From Pseudonocardia sp. N23 (GTDB taxonomy: Bacteria; Actinomycetota; Actinomycetes; Mycobacteriales; Pseudonocardiaceae): 42,276 bases of DNA. Shown in pieces: positions 1 through 9,223 of this stretch. The stretch lies in NCBI RefSeq assembly GCF_002583555.1, contig NZ_BEGX01000051.1, positions 1-42,276 on the forward strand. The letters run 5' to 3'. The notes under the pieces are model-generated. The model was not told the origin of the DNA. It saw nothing but the letters and a program-made list of their open reading frames with translations, and did no database searches. How positions within the stretch are numbered: the first letter of the stretch is position 1; every line of letters starts with the position of its first letter. The position numbers and the translations under genes are program-made.

Positions 1-78
1 GGCCGCAAGTAAACCCGCACAACATCAGTTACACCGCTCAGTTGACAGTCCCGGGACTGAGAACTGCGGGTCTTGTGG

Positions 79-807
79 TCATCCGATCTTCTCCCAGCCG
101 CGGCGCGCAGGTCGCGTGGCCGCGCCGGCGGATCGCGAGCGGTAGACGACGTAGGGCCGGAACAGGTACCCGAGGGGAGCTGTGAAGGCGTGCACGAGAC
201 GCGTGAAGGGCCAGATGGCGAACAGGGCCATACCGATGAGTGCGTGCAACTGGAAGGCCAGACCGGCCCGGCTCATCGCCGTGATGTCGGGTTGCAGAAC
301 GAACAACGACCGGAACCACGGCGAGACGGTCAGCCGGTAGTTGTGCTCCTCACCGCCGGCCGCGCCGAGCAGTGTGGTGGTCAGGCCGGCCACGATGGCC
401 GCGACGAGCACGACGTACATCAGCTTGTCGTTGCCGGTGGTGGCCCGGAACACCGGCCCGGTGGTACGCCGCCGGTAGATCAGAATGCCGATCCCGACCA
501 GCGTGGAGATCCCGGCGATGCTGCCCAGCAGCAGCGCCTGCACGTGGTAAGCCTCCTGGCTGAGCCCGACGGCGTCGGTCCAGCTCTTGGGGATGATCAG
601 CCCGATTACATGGCCGATGATCACTACGAGGAGCCCGAAGTGGAACAGTGGGCTGCCGACGCGCAGCAGCCGTGACTCGTAGAGCTCCGAGGATCGGGTG
701 GTCCAGCCGAACTTGTCGTAGCGATAGCGCCAGATCGTGCCGCCGACCAGCACGGCAACCACGACGTAGGGCACCACACCCCACAGCAGCACGTCGAGCG
801 GGCTCAT
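79..807 (-). CDS. narI: Respiratory nitrate reductase gamma subunit NarI
   Basis: NarI is the membrane cytochrome b subunit that oxidises quinol and passes electrons through two b haems to NarH and NarG. The 242-residue protein has about five hydrophobic segments (roughly 5-25, 50-72, 88-110, 128-150 and 180-203). Haem-ligand histidines appear as two pairs in the family arrangement: H56/H66 and H188/H206. The start codon overlaps the narJ stop by 4 nt (ATGA), so translation is probably coupled, and this is the last gene of narGHJI. The length is normal for the family. Bases 1-78 downstream show no gene. Confidence 0.96.
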   Translation of the reverse strand: MSPLDVLLWGVVPYVVVAVLVGGTIWRYRYDKFGWTTRSSELYESRLLRVGSPLFHFGLLVVIIGHVIGLIIPKSWTDAVGLSQEAYHVQALLLGSIAGISTLVGIGILIYRRRTTGPVFRATTGNDKLMYVVLVAAIVAGLTTTLLGAAGGEEHNYRLTVSPWFRSLFVLQPDITAMSRAGLAFQLHALIGMALFAIWPFTRLVHAFTAPLGYLFRPYVVYRSRSAGAATRPARRGWEKIG

Positions 808-1448
808 GACGGTCCTCCTGCGGGAATGGTGCCGAACGGCGCTCCGGTGAAGGTCGGCAGATCGAGGCCGACCTGCTCACGGGGCGGGCCGCTTCGGGCA
901 AGCGCCTTGGCTGCGGCGACGTCGGCGGGCGACGCTCCCGGCAGCAGGGCGCAGACGGCCTCCACGGTGGCTGCGTACGGGGTGCCGGCGTCGAGAAGAG
1001 CCAGGCGCAGCAGCTCGATGCCGGGCCGGTGCTCCTGCAGGAGCTGCAGGCCGGCGGCGAGGTCGGCGGTGGCGGCGAACTCGAGCACCGCGGGCAGGAA
1101 GTCGGGCAGTTCGGGGTCCTCGAACTCCACACCGGACTCGCGGTAGCGGGCCTTGAGTCCCGCCAGGGCCGCTCCCCGGCGGCGGGTTTCGCCATCGGTC
1201 CACCAGGTGAGGTAGAGACAGCAACGGCGCCGGGTGTCGAACACCTCGACGTAGTGCTGCGCCGCCCGCTCGGGTGCGGTGGCCGCGAGGGTGTCGAGAA
1301 AGTACCCGAGCCGTTCGCGGGGCGGTCCGGGGCGTAGCGCGTCGACGGCGTTGCGCACCACCGGCATCAGCGCCAGCAGGGCCTCGTCGGGGTAGCGCAG
1401 ACACACCGAGGCGGCCTGCAGCACGACGGCCTGGTCACGCGCGTTCAT
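804..1448 (-). CDS. narJ: Nitrate reductase assembly chaperone NarJ (delta subunit)
   Basis: NarJ is a cytoplasmic chaperone of the NarJ/TorD family. It holds NarGH for molybdenum cofactor insertion and membrane attachment and is not part of the final enzyme. The 214-residue, mostly helical protein carries the family-typical stretch YLTWWTDGETRRRG near residue 80. It overlaps narH upstream and narI downstream by 4 nt each (ATGA), which fits a single polycistronic transcript. The assignment rests on this position and on the family motif. Confidence 0.93.
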   Translation of the reverse strand: MNARDQAVVLQAASVCLRYPDEALLALMPVVRNAVDALRPGPPRERLGYFLDTLAATAPERAAQHYVEVFDTRRRCCLYLTWWTDGETRRRGAALAGLKARYRESGVEFEDPELPDFLPAVLEFAATADLAAGLQLLQEHRPGIELLRLALLDAGTPYAATVEAVCALLPGASPADVAAAKALARSGPPREQVGLDLPTFTGAPFGTIPAGGPS

Positions 1449-3106
1449 CGGGCCCCCCGGCGCGGGAACAACCCGGCCGGGCGCCCCTTGCCATCCCAGT
1501 TGAGAAGATTGACCCGGGCTCCGGGCTGCCCTGTGTCGGTGACGTGGTCGCTGGTCTGCCGTTCGCGCAGCGCCTGGAACGTCTCGACCGAGACCGGCAC
1601 GGGTGTGCCCGAGCCCTCACCGAACGGACCACTTCCCGTCATCCCGGGACCTCCCTCGACATCGAGGCTGCAGCCGATCTCCTCCAGCTCGTGTGCGTCG
1701 CCCTCGTAGGCGGTGGGAATGACGTAGCGCTCCTCGTACTTCGCGATGCCCAGCAGCCGGTACATCTCGACGAGCTCGCCGCCGGTCATGCCGACCGCTG
1801 TCGCGATGGACTCGTCGCGCGGCCGGTCCAGCGACACGTCACGCATGTAGGAACGCATCGCGGCCAGCTTCTGCAGCACCCGGCGCACGGGGGTGGCGTC
1901 ACCCGCGGTGAACAGCTCGGCGAGGTAGCCGATCGGGATGCGCAGCGCGTCGATCGCACCGAACAGGTTGCCCGCGGACTCGCCGTCGTGCCCGGTCTCG
2001 GTGAGCCGGTCCACCACCGGTGACAGCGGCGGGATGTACCAGACCATCGGCATCGTGCGGAACTCCGGATGCAGCGGCAGAGCCACGCGGTAGTCCTTGG
2101 CCAGCTTGTACACCGGCGAGCGGCGGGCTGCGTCGAGCCAGTCCTCGGTGATTCCGTCGCGGCGGGCCTGGGCGATCACCGCGGGGTCGGCCGGGTCCAG
2201 TAGGAGGTCGAGCTGCGCCTCGTAGAGGTCGTGCTCGTCCTCGACCGATGCGGCCGCCGCGACCCGGTCGGCGTCGTAGAGGAACAACCCGATGTAGCGC
2301 AGCCGTCCCACGCAGGTCTCGGCACAGACCGTGGGCAGCCCGACCTCGACACGCGGGTAGCAGAACGTGCATTTCTCGGCCTTGCCGGTGCGGTGGTTGA
2401 AGTACACCTTCTTGTACGGGCAGCCGGTGACGCACATCCGCCAGCCCCGGCACTGGTCCTGGTCGACGAGGACGATGCCGTCCTCGGCGCGCTTGTACAT
2501 CGCCCCCGACGGGCACGACGCCACGCACGACGGGTTGAGGCAGTGCTCGCAGATCCGCGGCAGGAAGAACATGAACGCCTGCTCGTAGCTGAACTTCACT
2601 GCGGTCTCCGACTCCGCGCGGAGTCGTTCCACGATCGGGTCCTGCGGCCCGTGCTCGGGTGCGCCGCCCAGGTCGTCGTCCCAGTTGGCGCTCCACTCCA
2701 CGGCCATCGGCTCTCCGGTCAGCAGCGACGTCGGCTGCGCGACGGGGAAGTCGTCACCGAGCGGGGCGTCGGTGAGCATCTCGTAGTCGTAGGTCCACGG
2801 CTCGTAGTAGTCGCGAATGTTCGGCAGCACCGGATTCGCGAAGATCGACAGCAGCTTCCGGACCCGGCCGCCGGCCTTGAGCGTGAGGCGACCACGGCGG
2901 TTGCGCACCCAGCCGCCCTTCCACCGCTCCTGGTCCTCGTAGCGGCGTGGGTAGCCCTGGCCGGGTCGGGTCTCCACGTTGTTGAACCAGGCATACTCGA
3001 CGCCGCCCCGGTTGGTCCACGCCTGCTTGCACGTCACCGAACAGGTGTGGCAGCCGATGCACTTGTCGAGGTTCATGACCATGCCCATCTGGGCCATCAC
3101 GTGCAT
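1445..3106 (-). CDS. narH: Respiratory nitrate reductase beta subunit NarH
   Basis: NarH is the iron-sulfur subunit that relays electrons from NarI to NarG. The 553-residue protein starts with a ferredoxin-type motif with C16, C19, C22 and C26 (CIGCHTCSVTCK). Further clusters follow in CEHCLNPSCVASCP, CRGWRMCVTGCP and CTFCYPRVEVGLPTVC. The Trp in CRGW, where a Cys would normally sit, marks the [3Fe-4S] site characteristic of NarH. The ATG overlaps the narG stop by one base (TGATG), and the 3' end overlaps narJ by 4 nt. Alternative Met starts lie within the first ten codons; the first was chosen because it touches the narG stop. Confidence 0.96.
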   Translation of the reverse strand: MHVMAQMGMVMNLDKCIGCHTCSVTCKQAWTNRGGVEYAWFNNVETRPGQGYPRRYEDQERWKGGWVRNRRGRLTLKAGGRVRKLLSIFANPVLPNIRDYYEPWTYDYEMLTDAPLGDDFPVAQPTSLLTGEPMAVEWSANWDDDLGGAPEHGPQDPIVERLRAESETAVKFSYEQAFMFFLPRICEHCLNPSCVASCPSGAMYKRAEDGIVLVDQDQCRGWRMCVTGCPYKKVYFNHRTGKAEKCTFCYPRVEVGLPTVCAETCVGRLRYIGLFLYDADRVAAAASVEDEHDLYEAQLDLLLDPADPAVIAQARRDGITEDWLDAARRSPVYKLAKDYRVALPLHPEFRTMPMVWYIPPLSPVVDRLTETGHDGESAGNLFGAIDALRIPIGYLAELFTAGDATPVRRVLQKLAAMRSYMRDVSLDRPRDESIATAVGMTGGELVEMYRLLGIAKYEERYVIPTAYEGDAHELEEIGCSLDVEGGPGMTGSGPFGEGSGTPVPVSVETFQALRERQTSDHVTDTGQPGARVNLLNWDGKGRPAGLFPRRGAR

Positions 3107-6100
3107 CAGTACTCCACTCGCTGGCTGGTTCGGCGACGGACGACCGTGACCTCGTCACGCTGGTTGCCGGTCGGGCCGAGGTAGTTGAACGCGAAGGACA
3201 GCTGCGCGTAGCCGCCGATGAGGTGCGTGGGTTTGACCAGGATCCGGGTCAACGAGTTGTGGATGCCGCCACGACGCCCGGTCGCCTCCGACTTCGGCAC
3301 GTTCACCACCCGCTCCTGAGCGTGGTAGACGAACACGGTGCCGGCTGGAATCCGGTGGGTGACTATCGCGCGCAGCACCATCACGCCGTTGCGGTTGACC
3401 GCCTCGACCCAGTCGTTGTCCTTCACGCCGATCGACGTGGCGTCGGCCTCGCTCATCCACACCACCGGGCCGCCCCGGGAGAGCGAGAGCATGAACAGGT
3501 TGTCCTGGTACTCGGAGTGGATCGACCACTTCGAGTGTGGCGTCAGGTACCGGACGGTCACCGACGCGCCGTCGGCGCCACGCGTACCGATCTCCGGCTC
3601 GCCGAACAGCCGGTGCATGTCCAGCGGCACCCGGTAGATCGGCAGTGTCTCCCCGAACTCGTGCATCCAGTCGTGGTCGAGCAGGAAGTGCATCCGCCCG
3701 GTCAGGGTGTGCCACGGCTTCAGCCGTTCCACGTTGACGGTGAACGGCGCGTAGCGCCGCCCGCCCGTTTCGCTGCCCGACCACTCCGGGCTGGTGATCA
3801 CCGGGACCGGCCGGGCCTGGGTGTCGGCGAAGGTGATCCGCTTCTCCTCGCTGCCCTCGGCGAGGTCGGCCAGATGCGTTCCCGTGCGCCGTTCCAGCTG
3901 CCGGAAGCCCTGCACGGCCAGCCGTCCGTTGGTGGTGGCCGAGAGAGCGAGGATCGCCTCGGCCATCTTGGCGTCGGTGTCGATCGCCGGGCGACCGTCT
4001 CCTGCGCCGCCGAGCATCACCCCGTTCTTCGCCGCGAGGTAGCCGACCTCCTCGTCTGGGTGGTAGGTGACGGCCTTGGTCGTCATGCCCAGGCGGTCGA
4101 TCAGCGGACCGATTGCGGCCATCTTGTCCGCGACAGATGCGTAGTCGCGCTCGACCGTCACGAAGTTCGGCATCGTCCGGCCCGGGACCGCCGCCACCTC
4201 GCCGGCCCGCCAGTCAAGGACCCGCCCGCCGGGCTGGGCCGTCTCGCCGGGGGTGTCGTGCTGCAGCGGGACGGCGACGATGTCGCGCCGCACGCCGAGG
4301 TGGGTACGAGCGAGCTCGGAGAAGCGCCGGGCGATCGCGTGGAAGGCGTCGAAGTCGGTCCGGGACTCGAACGGCGGGTCGATCGCCGGGTTGAACGCGT
4401 GCACGAAGGGGTGCATGTCGGTGGTGTTGAGGTCGTGCTTCTCGTACCAGGTGGCCGCGGGGAGGACGACGTCCGACAGCAGCGTGGAGCTGGTCATCCG
4501 GAAGTCCAGCGACAGCAGCAGGTCGAGCTTGCCCTGCGGGGGCTCCTCGTCGCGCCAGACGACGTCGCGCGGGCGAAGATCGGGCCGGGTCTGCGCCGCC
4601 TGCAGGTTGTCGTGCGTGCCGAGCAGGTGCCGCAGGAAGTACTCGTCGCCCTTGGCCGAGGACCCCAGCAGGTTCGCTCGCCACAGCGTGAGGCAGCGCG
4701 GCCAGTTCTCCGGCGCGTCCGGATCCTCGATCGCGAACCGCAGCGATCCGTCCTGCAGCCGACGGGCCACGCCGGCGGCGACGTCGCCGTCCCTGATCTC
4801 GTCGGCGAGGTCGAGGGGGTTGCGGTCGAACTGCGGGTACGAGGGCATCCAGCCCAGCCGCGTCGACAGCGCGATGGTGTCCATGGTGTGCATGCCGGCC
4901 AGCCGGCCCTTCGCCAGGGGCGAGGTGAGGGCATCGGCACGGTAGCCGTCGTAGCGCCACTGGTCGGTGTGGGTGTACCAGAACGCGGTGCCGATCATCT
5001 GACGCGGCGGGCGCTGCCAGTCCGTCGCGCCCGCCATCGTCGCCCAGCCGGTGACCGGCCGGCATTTCTCCTGCCCGACGTAGTGCGCCCATCCGCCGCC
5101 GTTGCGACCCATCGACCCGGTGAGCATGAGCAGCGCCAGTACCGCACGATAAGTGGCGTCGCCGTGGAACCACTGACAGATCCCCGCACCCATTATGATC
5201 ATGGTGCGGCCCTGGGATTCTTCCGCGTTGTCCGCCATCTCGCGGGCGATGCGCTCGACGTGTTCCGCGGGTACCGAGGTGATCGGCTCCTGCCAGGCCG
5301 GGGTGTAGGGCTCGGAGGCGTCGTCGTAGCCGGTCGGCCAAGTGCCCGGCATCCCCTCGCGGTACACGCCGTACTGGGCGAGCATCAGGTCGAACACGGT
5401 GGTCACCAGCCGGCCCGCCACCCGCCTGACGGGTACGCCGCGGCGCAGCACCCCGCCGGAGCCGTCGAGGGCGTCGAAACGCGGCAGCAGTACCTCTGCC
5501 GTCCCGCCGCCGAGCAGGGTGAGCTGCGGCGCCACCTCGCCGAGGTCGAGGTTCCAGCGCCCGCCACCGTCCTCGGTGTAGCGGAACCCCATCGACCCGT
5601 TCGGTACGACCGCGTCTCCGGTGCGGCCATCGAGGAGCACCGTCTTCCATTCGGCGCCGTCCTCGGTGTCGCCCAGGTCAGCGGCGGTGACGAACTTGCC
5701 GGGTACGTGCGCACCGTCGCGCTCGTCGAGGGTCACCAGGAAAGGCAGGTCGGTGTAGCGCTGCACGTAGTCGACGAAGAACGGCACCCGGCGGTCGACG
5801 AAGAACTCCTTGAGCATCACGTGGCCCATGGCCATCGCGAGCGCGCCGTCGGTGCCGGGCTGAGCCGGAAGCCAGGTGTCGGCGAACTTCGTGTTGTCGG
5901 CGTAGTCGGGGGAGACGACGACGACCTTCTGACCCTTGTAGCGGGCCTCGGCCATCCAGTGTGCGTCCGGCGTGCGCGTGACCGGCACGTTCGAACCCCA
6001 CATGAGCAGGTAGGTGGCGTTCCACCAGTCGCCCGACTCCGGGACGTCGGTCTGGTCCCCGAACACCTGCGGCGAGGCCACCGGCAGGTCGGCGTACCAG

Positions 6101-6813
6101 TCGTAGAACGACGTCATCGCCCCGCCGATCAGCTCGATGAACCGCGACCCCACGGCGTGGCTGACCATCGACATCGCCGGGATCGGGGAGAACCCGGCGA
6201 TCCGGTCCGGGCCCACCGTCCTGATCGTGTGCACGTGCGCGGCAGCGACGATCTCCACCGCCTCGTCCCAGGAGACCCGTACGTGTCCGCCCTTGCCGCG
6301 CGCGGACTGGTAACGACGACGCTTCTCCGGGTCGGTGGTGACCTCGGCCCAGGCCTCGACCGGATCGCCGAGCCGGGCCTTCGCCTCGCGGTACATCTCG
6401 ACCAGCACCCCACGGGCGTACGGGTAGCGCACCCGCGTGGGCGAGTAGGTGTACCAGGAGAACGCCGCGCCCCGCGGGCATCCGCGGGGCTCGTACTCCG
6501 GGGAGTCCGGCCCCACCGACGGGTAGTCGGTCTGCTGGGTCTCCCAGGTGATGATCCCGTCCTTGACGTAGACCTTCCACGAGCACGAGCCGGTGCAGTT
6601 CACCCCGTGGGTGGAGCGGACCACCTTGTCATGGCTCCACCGGTCCCGGTAGAACAGGTCACCCTCGCGTCCCCCGTGGCGGAAGACGGCGCGCAGGTCG
6701 TCGGAGGTCTCCCGTCGCGTGAAGAAGCGGCCGGTCCGCAGCAGCGCATCGGCCGCCGGGCCGTCCGTACCGCCACCATCCGGCCGTGCGGTGCTACCCG
6801 TGTCGAGAGTCAT
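3106..6813 (-). CDS. narG: Respiratory nitrate reductase alpha subunit NarG
   Basis: NarG is the catalytic Mo-bisMGD subunit that reduces nitrate to nitrite at the inner face of the membrane. The protein has 1235 residues, the usual family length. Ligands for the N-terminal [4Fe-4S] cluster are visible in HGVNCTGSCSW (H69, C73, C77) with C112 in GCPRG. The region of the Mo-ligating Asp reads YDWYADLP (about 237-244). There is no Tat signal, as expected for the cytoplasmic form. An open frame continues upstream to 7164, but the ATG at 6813 follows GGAGG with 6 nt spacing and gives the family N-terminus, so the longer start was rejected. It is the first gene of narGHJI, divergent from the transporter at 6997. 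Confidence 0.97.
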   Translation of the reverse strand: MTLDTGSTARPDGGGTDGPAADALLRTGRFFTRRETSDDLRAVFRHGGREGDLFYRDRWSHDKVVRSTHGVNCTGSCSWKVYVKDGIITWETQQTDYPSVGPDSPEYEPRGCPRGAAFSWYTYSPTRVRYPYARGVLVEMYREAKARLGDPVEAWAEVTTDPEKRRRYQSARGKGGHVRVSWDEAVEIVAAAHVHTIRTVGPDRIAGFSPIPAMSMVSHAVGSRFIELIGGAMTSFYDWYADLPVASPQVFGDQTDVPESGDWWNATYLLMWGSNVPVTRTPDAHWMAEARYKGQKVVVVSPDYADNTKFADTWLPAQPGTDGALAMAMGHVMLKEFFVDRRVPFFVDYVQRYTDLPFLVTLDERDGAHVPGKFVTAADLGDTEDGAEWKTVLLDGRTGDAVVPNGSMGFRYTEDGGGRWNLDLGEVAPQLTLLGGGTAEVLLPRFDALDGSGGVLRRGVPVRRVAGRLVTTVFDLMLAQYGVYREGMPGTWPTGYDDASEPYTPAWQEPITSVPAEHVERIAREMADNAEESQGRTMIIMGAGICQWFHGDATYRAVLALLMLTGSMGRNGGGWAHYVGQEKCRPVTGWATMAGATDWQRPPRQMIGTAFWYTHTDQWRYDGYRADALTSPLAKGRLAGMHTMDTIALSTRLGWMPSYPQFDRNPLDLADEIRDGDVAAGVARRLQDGSLRFAIEDPDAPENWPRCLTLWRANLLGSSAKGDEYFLRHLLGTHDNLQAAQTRPDLRPRDVVWRDEEPPQGKLDLLLSLDFRMTSSTLLSDVVLPAATWYEKHDLNTTDMHPFVHAFNPAIDPPFESRTDFDAFHAIARRFSELARTHLGVRRDIVAVPLQHDTPGETAQPGGRVLDWRAGEVAAVPGRTMPNFVTVERDYASVADKMAAIGPLIDRLGMTTKAVTYHPDEEVGYLAAKNGVMLGGAGDGRPAIDTDAKMAEAILALSATTNGRLAVQGFRQLERRTGTHLADLAEGSEEKRITFADTQARPVPVITSPEWSGSETGGRRYAPFTVNVERLKPWHTLTGRMHFLLDHDWMHEFGETLPIYRVPLDMHRLFGEPEIGTRGADGASVTVRYLTPHSKWSIHSEYQDNLFMLSLSRGGPVVWMSEADATSIGVKDNDWVEAVNRNGVMVLRAIVTHRIPAGTVFVYHAQERVVNVPKSEATGRRGGIHNSLTRILVKPTHLIGGYAQLSFAFNYLGPTGNQRDEVTVVRRRTSQRVEY

Positions 6814-6996
6814 CCTTGCCTCCGTCGAGTCGGCCGAATCGAGGCTGACAGGGCCGGATGACTGCCCGGCAATGCCGAAGGTCCCGACTCGGGGGCCGTT
6901 GGCCATGTGTCGATCACGTCGCTCGCCGCACAGAGTTGGCGTCGGATGGTCCCGGCCGAGTCCGGGACACCGTCGTCTGTCGAGTTGGAGGATGCC
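6814..6996. promoter_or_regulatory. Divergent narG / narK intergenic region
   Basis: This 183-bp gap separates the start codons of narG (minus) and the narK-type gene (plus), so promoters for both must lie here or inside the 5' ends. The two ribosome binding sites are clear: GGAGG six bases before narG and GGAGG at 6987-6991 before the narK GTG. I see no perfect FNR-type box and no convincing NarL heptamer pair. Confidence 0.6.
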
Positions 6997-8250
6997 GTGA
7001 CGGAGTCTGCTGCGCCAGGGCATACACCCGCCGCATCGTCTCCCCCGGCGCCCCCAACGCGGGCAGGGGTGATGCTCGCGGTCGCCACTGTCGGATTCGC
7101 GGTGACGTTCTGGGCCTGGGCGCTGCTGTCGCCGCTGGGTGCAACGCTGCGGGAGCAGCTGCACCTCACCGCGTTCCAGCAGTCACTCCTGGTGGCCGTA
7201 CCGGTCCTCGTGGGCTCGCTGGGCCGTGTTCCGGTCGGTGCGCTCGCCGACCGGCTCGGGGCCAGGCGCATGTTTCCTGCCGTCGCGCTCCTGACCGTCG
7301 TGCCGGTGCTCTACCTGGGGCACTTCGCGGACTCGCTGACCGGCTACCTCGTGGGCGGGTTCTTCCTCGGGCTCGGTGGCACGACGTTCGCCATCGGTAT
7401 CCCCTTCGTCAACTCCTGGTACCCGCCGGCCCGGCGCGGTCTGGCGCTGGGCATCTTCGGCGCCGGCATGGGCGGCACCGCCATCTCTGCGTTCACCACC
7501 GTGCAGCTGACCAAGGCCGTCGGGCACAACTTCCCCTTCGACATCGTTGCAGGCGTCCTGGTCGTCTATGCGGCCGCCGCCTTCCTCCTGCTACGCGATC
7601 GGCCTGACCGGCAGATCGCGCCGGGCACCATGCTCGGACGGTTGAACACGACCCTGCGCATGCCGGTCACGCTGCAGATGTCGTTCCTCTACGCCGTGGC
7701 ATTCGGCGGCTTCGTCGCCTTCAGCGTCTACCTCCCCACCTACCTCGTCAGCGCCTATCAACTCGACCGCGGCGACGCCGCCCTGCGCACCGCAGGGTTC
7801 GTCGTCCTCGCGGTGGTCATGCGTCCGGTCGGTGGCTGGTTGTCGGACCGGATCCAGCCAGTGGTCGTCCTCGTCGGCTCGTATTCGGTGGTGGCGTTGC
7901 TCGCCGTCGTCGCAGCGTTCGGGCTCCCCCTCGTCCCCGTGGGCACGATCGCGTTCCTCGGCGCGGCCGCGGCACTCGGAGCCGGCACCGGCGCTGTATT
8001 CGCACTGGTCGCCAAACTCGTCCCGGGTGGCCAGGTCGGTGCTGTCACCGGCGTCGTCGGCGCCGCAGGCGGGCTCGGAGGATTCTTCCCACCGCTGGTG
8101 ATGGGAGCGGTGAACGGGGCTTTCGGCAGCTTCACGATCGGGCTGCTCCTTCTCGCCGCCACCGCCGCAACCGCCGCAATATTCACCGGGACAACGGTAC
8201 GCAAACGCGCGCGAACGACGGCGATTCCGGAGTCAGAGCTGCATCGATGA
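6997..8250 (+). CDS. narK: NarK-type nitrate/nitrite transporter (MFS)
   Basis: This is a major facilitator transporter of the nitrate/nitrite porter family, expected to import nitrate or export nitrite at the cytoplasmic membrane. The 417-residue protein has about twelve hydrophobic segments. A glycine-rich stretch GLGGTTFAIGIPFVNSW resembles the nitrate signature region. A loop ADRLGARR after TM2 matches the MFS signature. The GTG at 6997 follows GGAGG with 5 nt spacing, and an upstream ATG at 6907 has no such site and adds a disordered N-terminus. The divergent position beside narG supports nitrate transport. Direction and substrate cannot be read from sequence. Confidence 0.85.
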   Translation: MTESAAPGHTPAASSPPAPPTRAGVMLAVATVGFAVTFWAWALLSPLGATLREQLHLTAFQQSLLVAVPVLVGSLGRVPVGALADRLGARRMFPAVALLTVVPVLYLGHFADSLTGYLVGGFFLGLGGTTFAIGIPFVNSWYPPARRGLALGIFGAGMGGTAISAFTTVQLTKAVGHNFPFDIVAGVLVVYAAAAFLLLRDRPDRQIAPGTMLGRLNTTLRMPVTLQMSFLYAVAFGGFVAFSVYLPTYLVSAYQLDRGDAALRTAGFVVLAVVMRPVGGWLSDRIQPVVVLVGSYSVVALLAVVAAFGLPLVPVGTIAFLGAAAALGAGTGAVFALVAKLVPGGQVGAVTGVVGAAGGLGGFFPPLVMGAVNGAFGSFTIGLLLLAATAATAAIFTGTTVRKRARTTAIPESELHR

Positions 8251-8312
8251 CGCCCGTCGCCCCCGCCTTCACCTGGCTCGGCCTGGTGCTGGGCATCTCG
8301 TTCCTCGAAGCA
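8247..8312 (+). pseudogene. Truncated 5' end of a small membrane protein
   Basis: An ATG overlaps the narK stop (ATGA) and opens a frame whose first 22 residues (MTPVAPAFTWLGLVLGISFL and on) look like a genuine hydrophobic N-terminus. It resembles the start of a conserved actinobacterial membrane protein. After about residue 22 the frame changes to low-complexity Arg/Pro-rich sequence typical of a shadow frame. I read it as a remnant whose 3' part has been lost. The family was recognised only by its general look. Confidence 0.4.
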
Positions 8313-8701
8313 TGTACGACCTCGACATCGTTGAGATCTCCCGTTGAGCGCGGAGTCGGCGCCGGGCGTCACGAGGCGATGGATGATCCGCATCGACGTG
8401 GCGCGCCAGACCCGAGAGCGGGAAGCTGTGCCCGTCCGTGGAGTTGCACCGCACGACCTCAGCGGCGCCGGCAGCCACCGCTACATCCGCGATCTCCGGC
8501 CGGTTCGCGGCCTCGACCGCCAGCACTCTGCACGACTCGATCTGCAGCCGCATCGAGGAGTCCGTCACCGTAGGGGTCCGAGGTACGTCCGATGACAGCT
8601 ACCCTCACGAGCCCGTTGGTCAGGCCCACGATTCACGTCCCCGGCTCACCGCGGGCCCCCACGCCTGCTGACGACTCGACCTGCTCCGAGCTGTCGCACC
8701 A
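8313..8701. other. Gap with no convincing gene
   Basis: A minus-strand frame (8269-8568) gives about 60 residues with fairly natural composition (for example VLAVEAANRPEIADVAVAAG), perhaps a decayed gene. I could not assign it. No RNA gene or repeat was seen. Confidence 0.35.
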
Positions 8702-8938
8702 TCACCGGTGCCCCTCCTCCGCGGCACCTTGTAGCGATGCCGAGTCCTGGAGCTCGCCGGCGGCCAGCACTTCTGGGCGTATCCACTCATCGGTGCAGGC
8801 GCCGCGCACCGCGGCGCGGTCCAACAGCTCACGCACATGCCTGCGATGCAAGAACGCCTCGTAGGGCAGCCCGGCCGCCTCAGCGATGTCGATATTGAGG
8901 GCCGCCCGGTCAACCTGGTTGCGAAGCTCTGCTACCAC
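8702..8938 (-). CDS. Small hypothetical protein
   Basis: The 78-residue frame starts with GTG and has natural codon use and composition (LNIDIAEAAGLPYEAFLHRR, then RELLDRAAVRGACTDEWIRP). It is probably a soluble helical protein or the C-terminal piece of one. A G-rich stretch (GGGGGAT) lies about 5 nt before the GTG. No family was recognised. Its neighbours are relics, so it may itself be a fragment. Confidence 0.4.
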   Translation of the reverse strand: MVAELRNQVDRAALNIDIAEAAGLPYEAFLHRRHVRELLDRAAVRGACTDEWIRPEVLAAGELQDSASLQGAAEEGHR

Positions 8939-9078
8939 CGCGATCCCCCGCGCTCGTCCTCGACATCCATGCGCAGCGGGTGCCGCGCAGTCGCTCCGTG
9001 CCCGAGGCCGCTCGGCATACTGGTCGGCGAGCTGCTGCCGACCTTCTCCGTCGTCTCGGTCCGATCCTCTGCGAGTTC

Positions 9079-9104
9079 AGCCCCCACCCAGCCGCGTGGG
9101 GGCT
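9079..9104. terminator. Perfect 9-bp stem hairpin
   Basis: AGCCCCCAC (9079-9087) pairs perfectly with GTGGGGGCT (9096-9104) around an 8-nt loop. No T-run follows on either strand, so this is a terminator-like hairpin but not a canonical intrinsic terminator. It lies between the minus-strand gene at 8702 and the plus-strand gene at 9224. Confidence 0.4.
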
Positions 9105-9146
9105 GTGCAGGCCCACGGAGCCCCGTGTACCTGCAACGTACCGCGC

Positions 9147-9175
9147 ACTTGCAGACTTTCGCAAGTTAGCAACTT
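9147..9175. promoter_or_regulatory. Overlapping palindromes, probable operator
   Basis: ACTTGC-N8-GCAAGT (9147-9166) is a perfect inverted repeat. Its right arm overlaps a second palindrome, AAGTT-AGC-AACTT (9163-9175). They lie 49 bp before the start of the frameshifted gene at 9224, in locally AT-richer DNA. This arrangement suits binding by a dimeric TetR- or MarR-like regulator, but no adjacent regulator gene identifies the partner. Confidence 0.45.
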
Positions 9176-9223
9176 CAACATAAGGCACCCTCGTCGGTCG
9201 ATCGAAGCAAGGGAGAGCGCGAG

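Noticed and set aside
3223..6861. 1212-codon open frame on the plus strand
   Set aside because: It lies opposite narG, is His/Val/Arg-rich and has no family resemblance. It arises from codon bias in high-GC DNA.
6814..7164. 117-codon upstream extension of narG
   Set aside because: The extension overlaps the narK coding region, does not resemble NarG, and a good ribosome binding site precedes the ATG at 6813.
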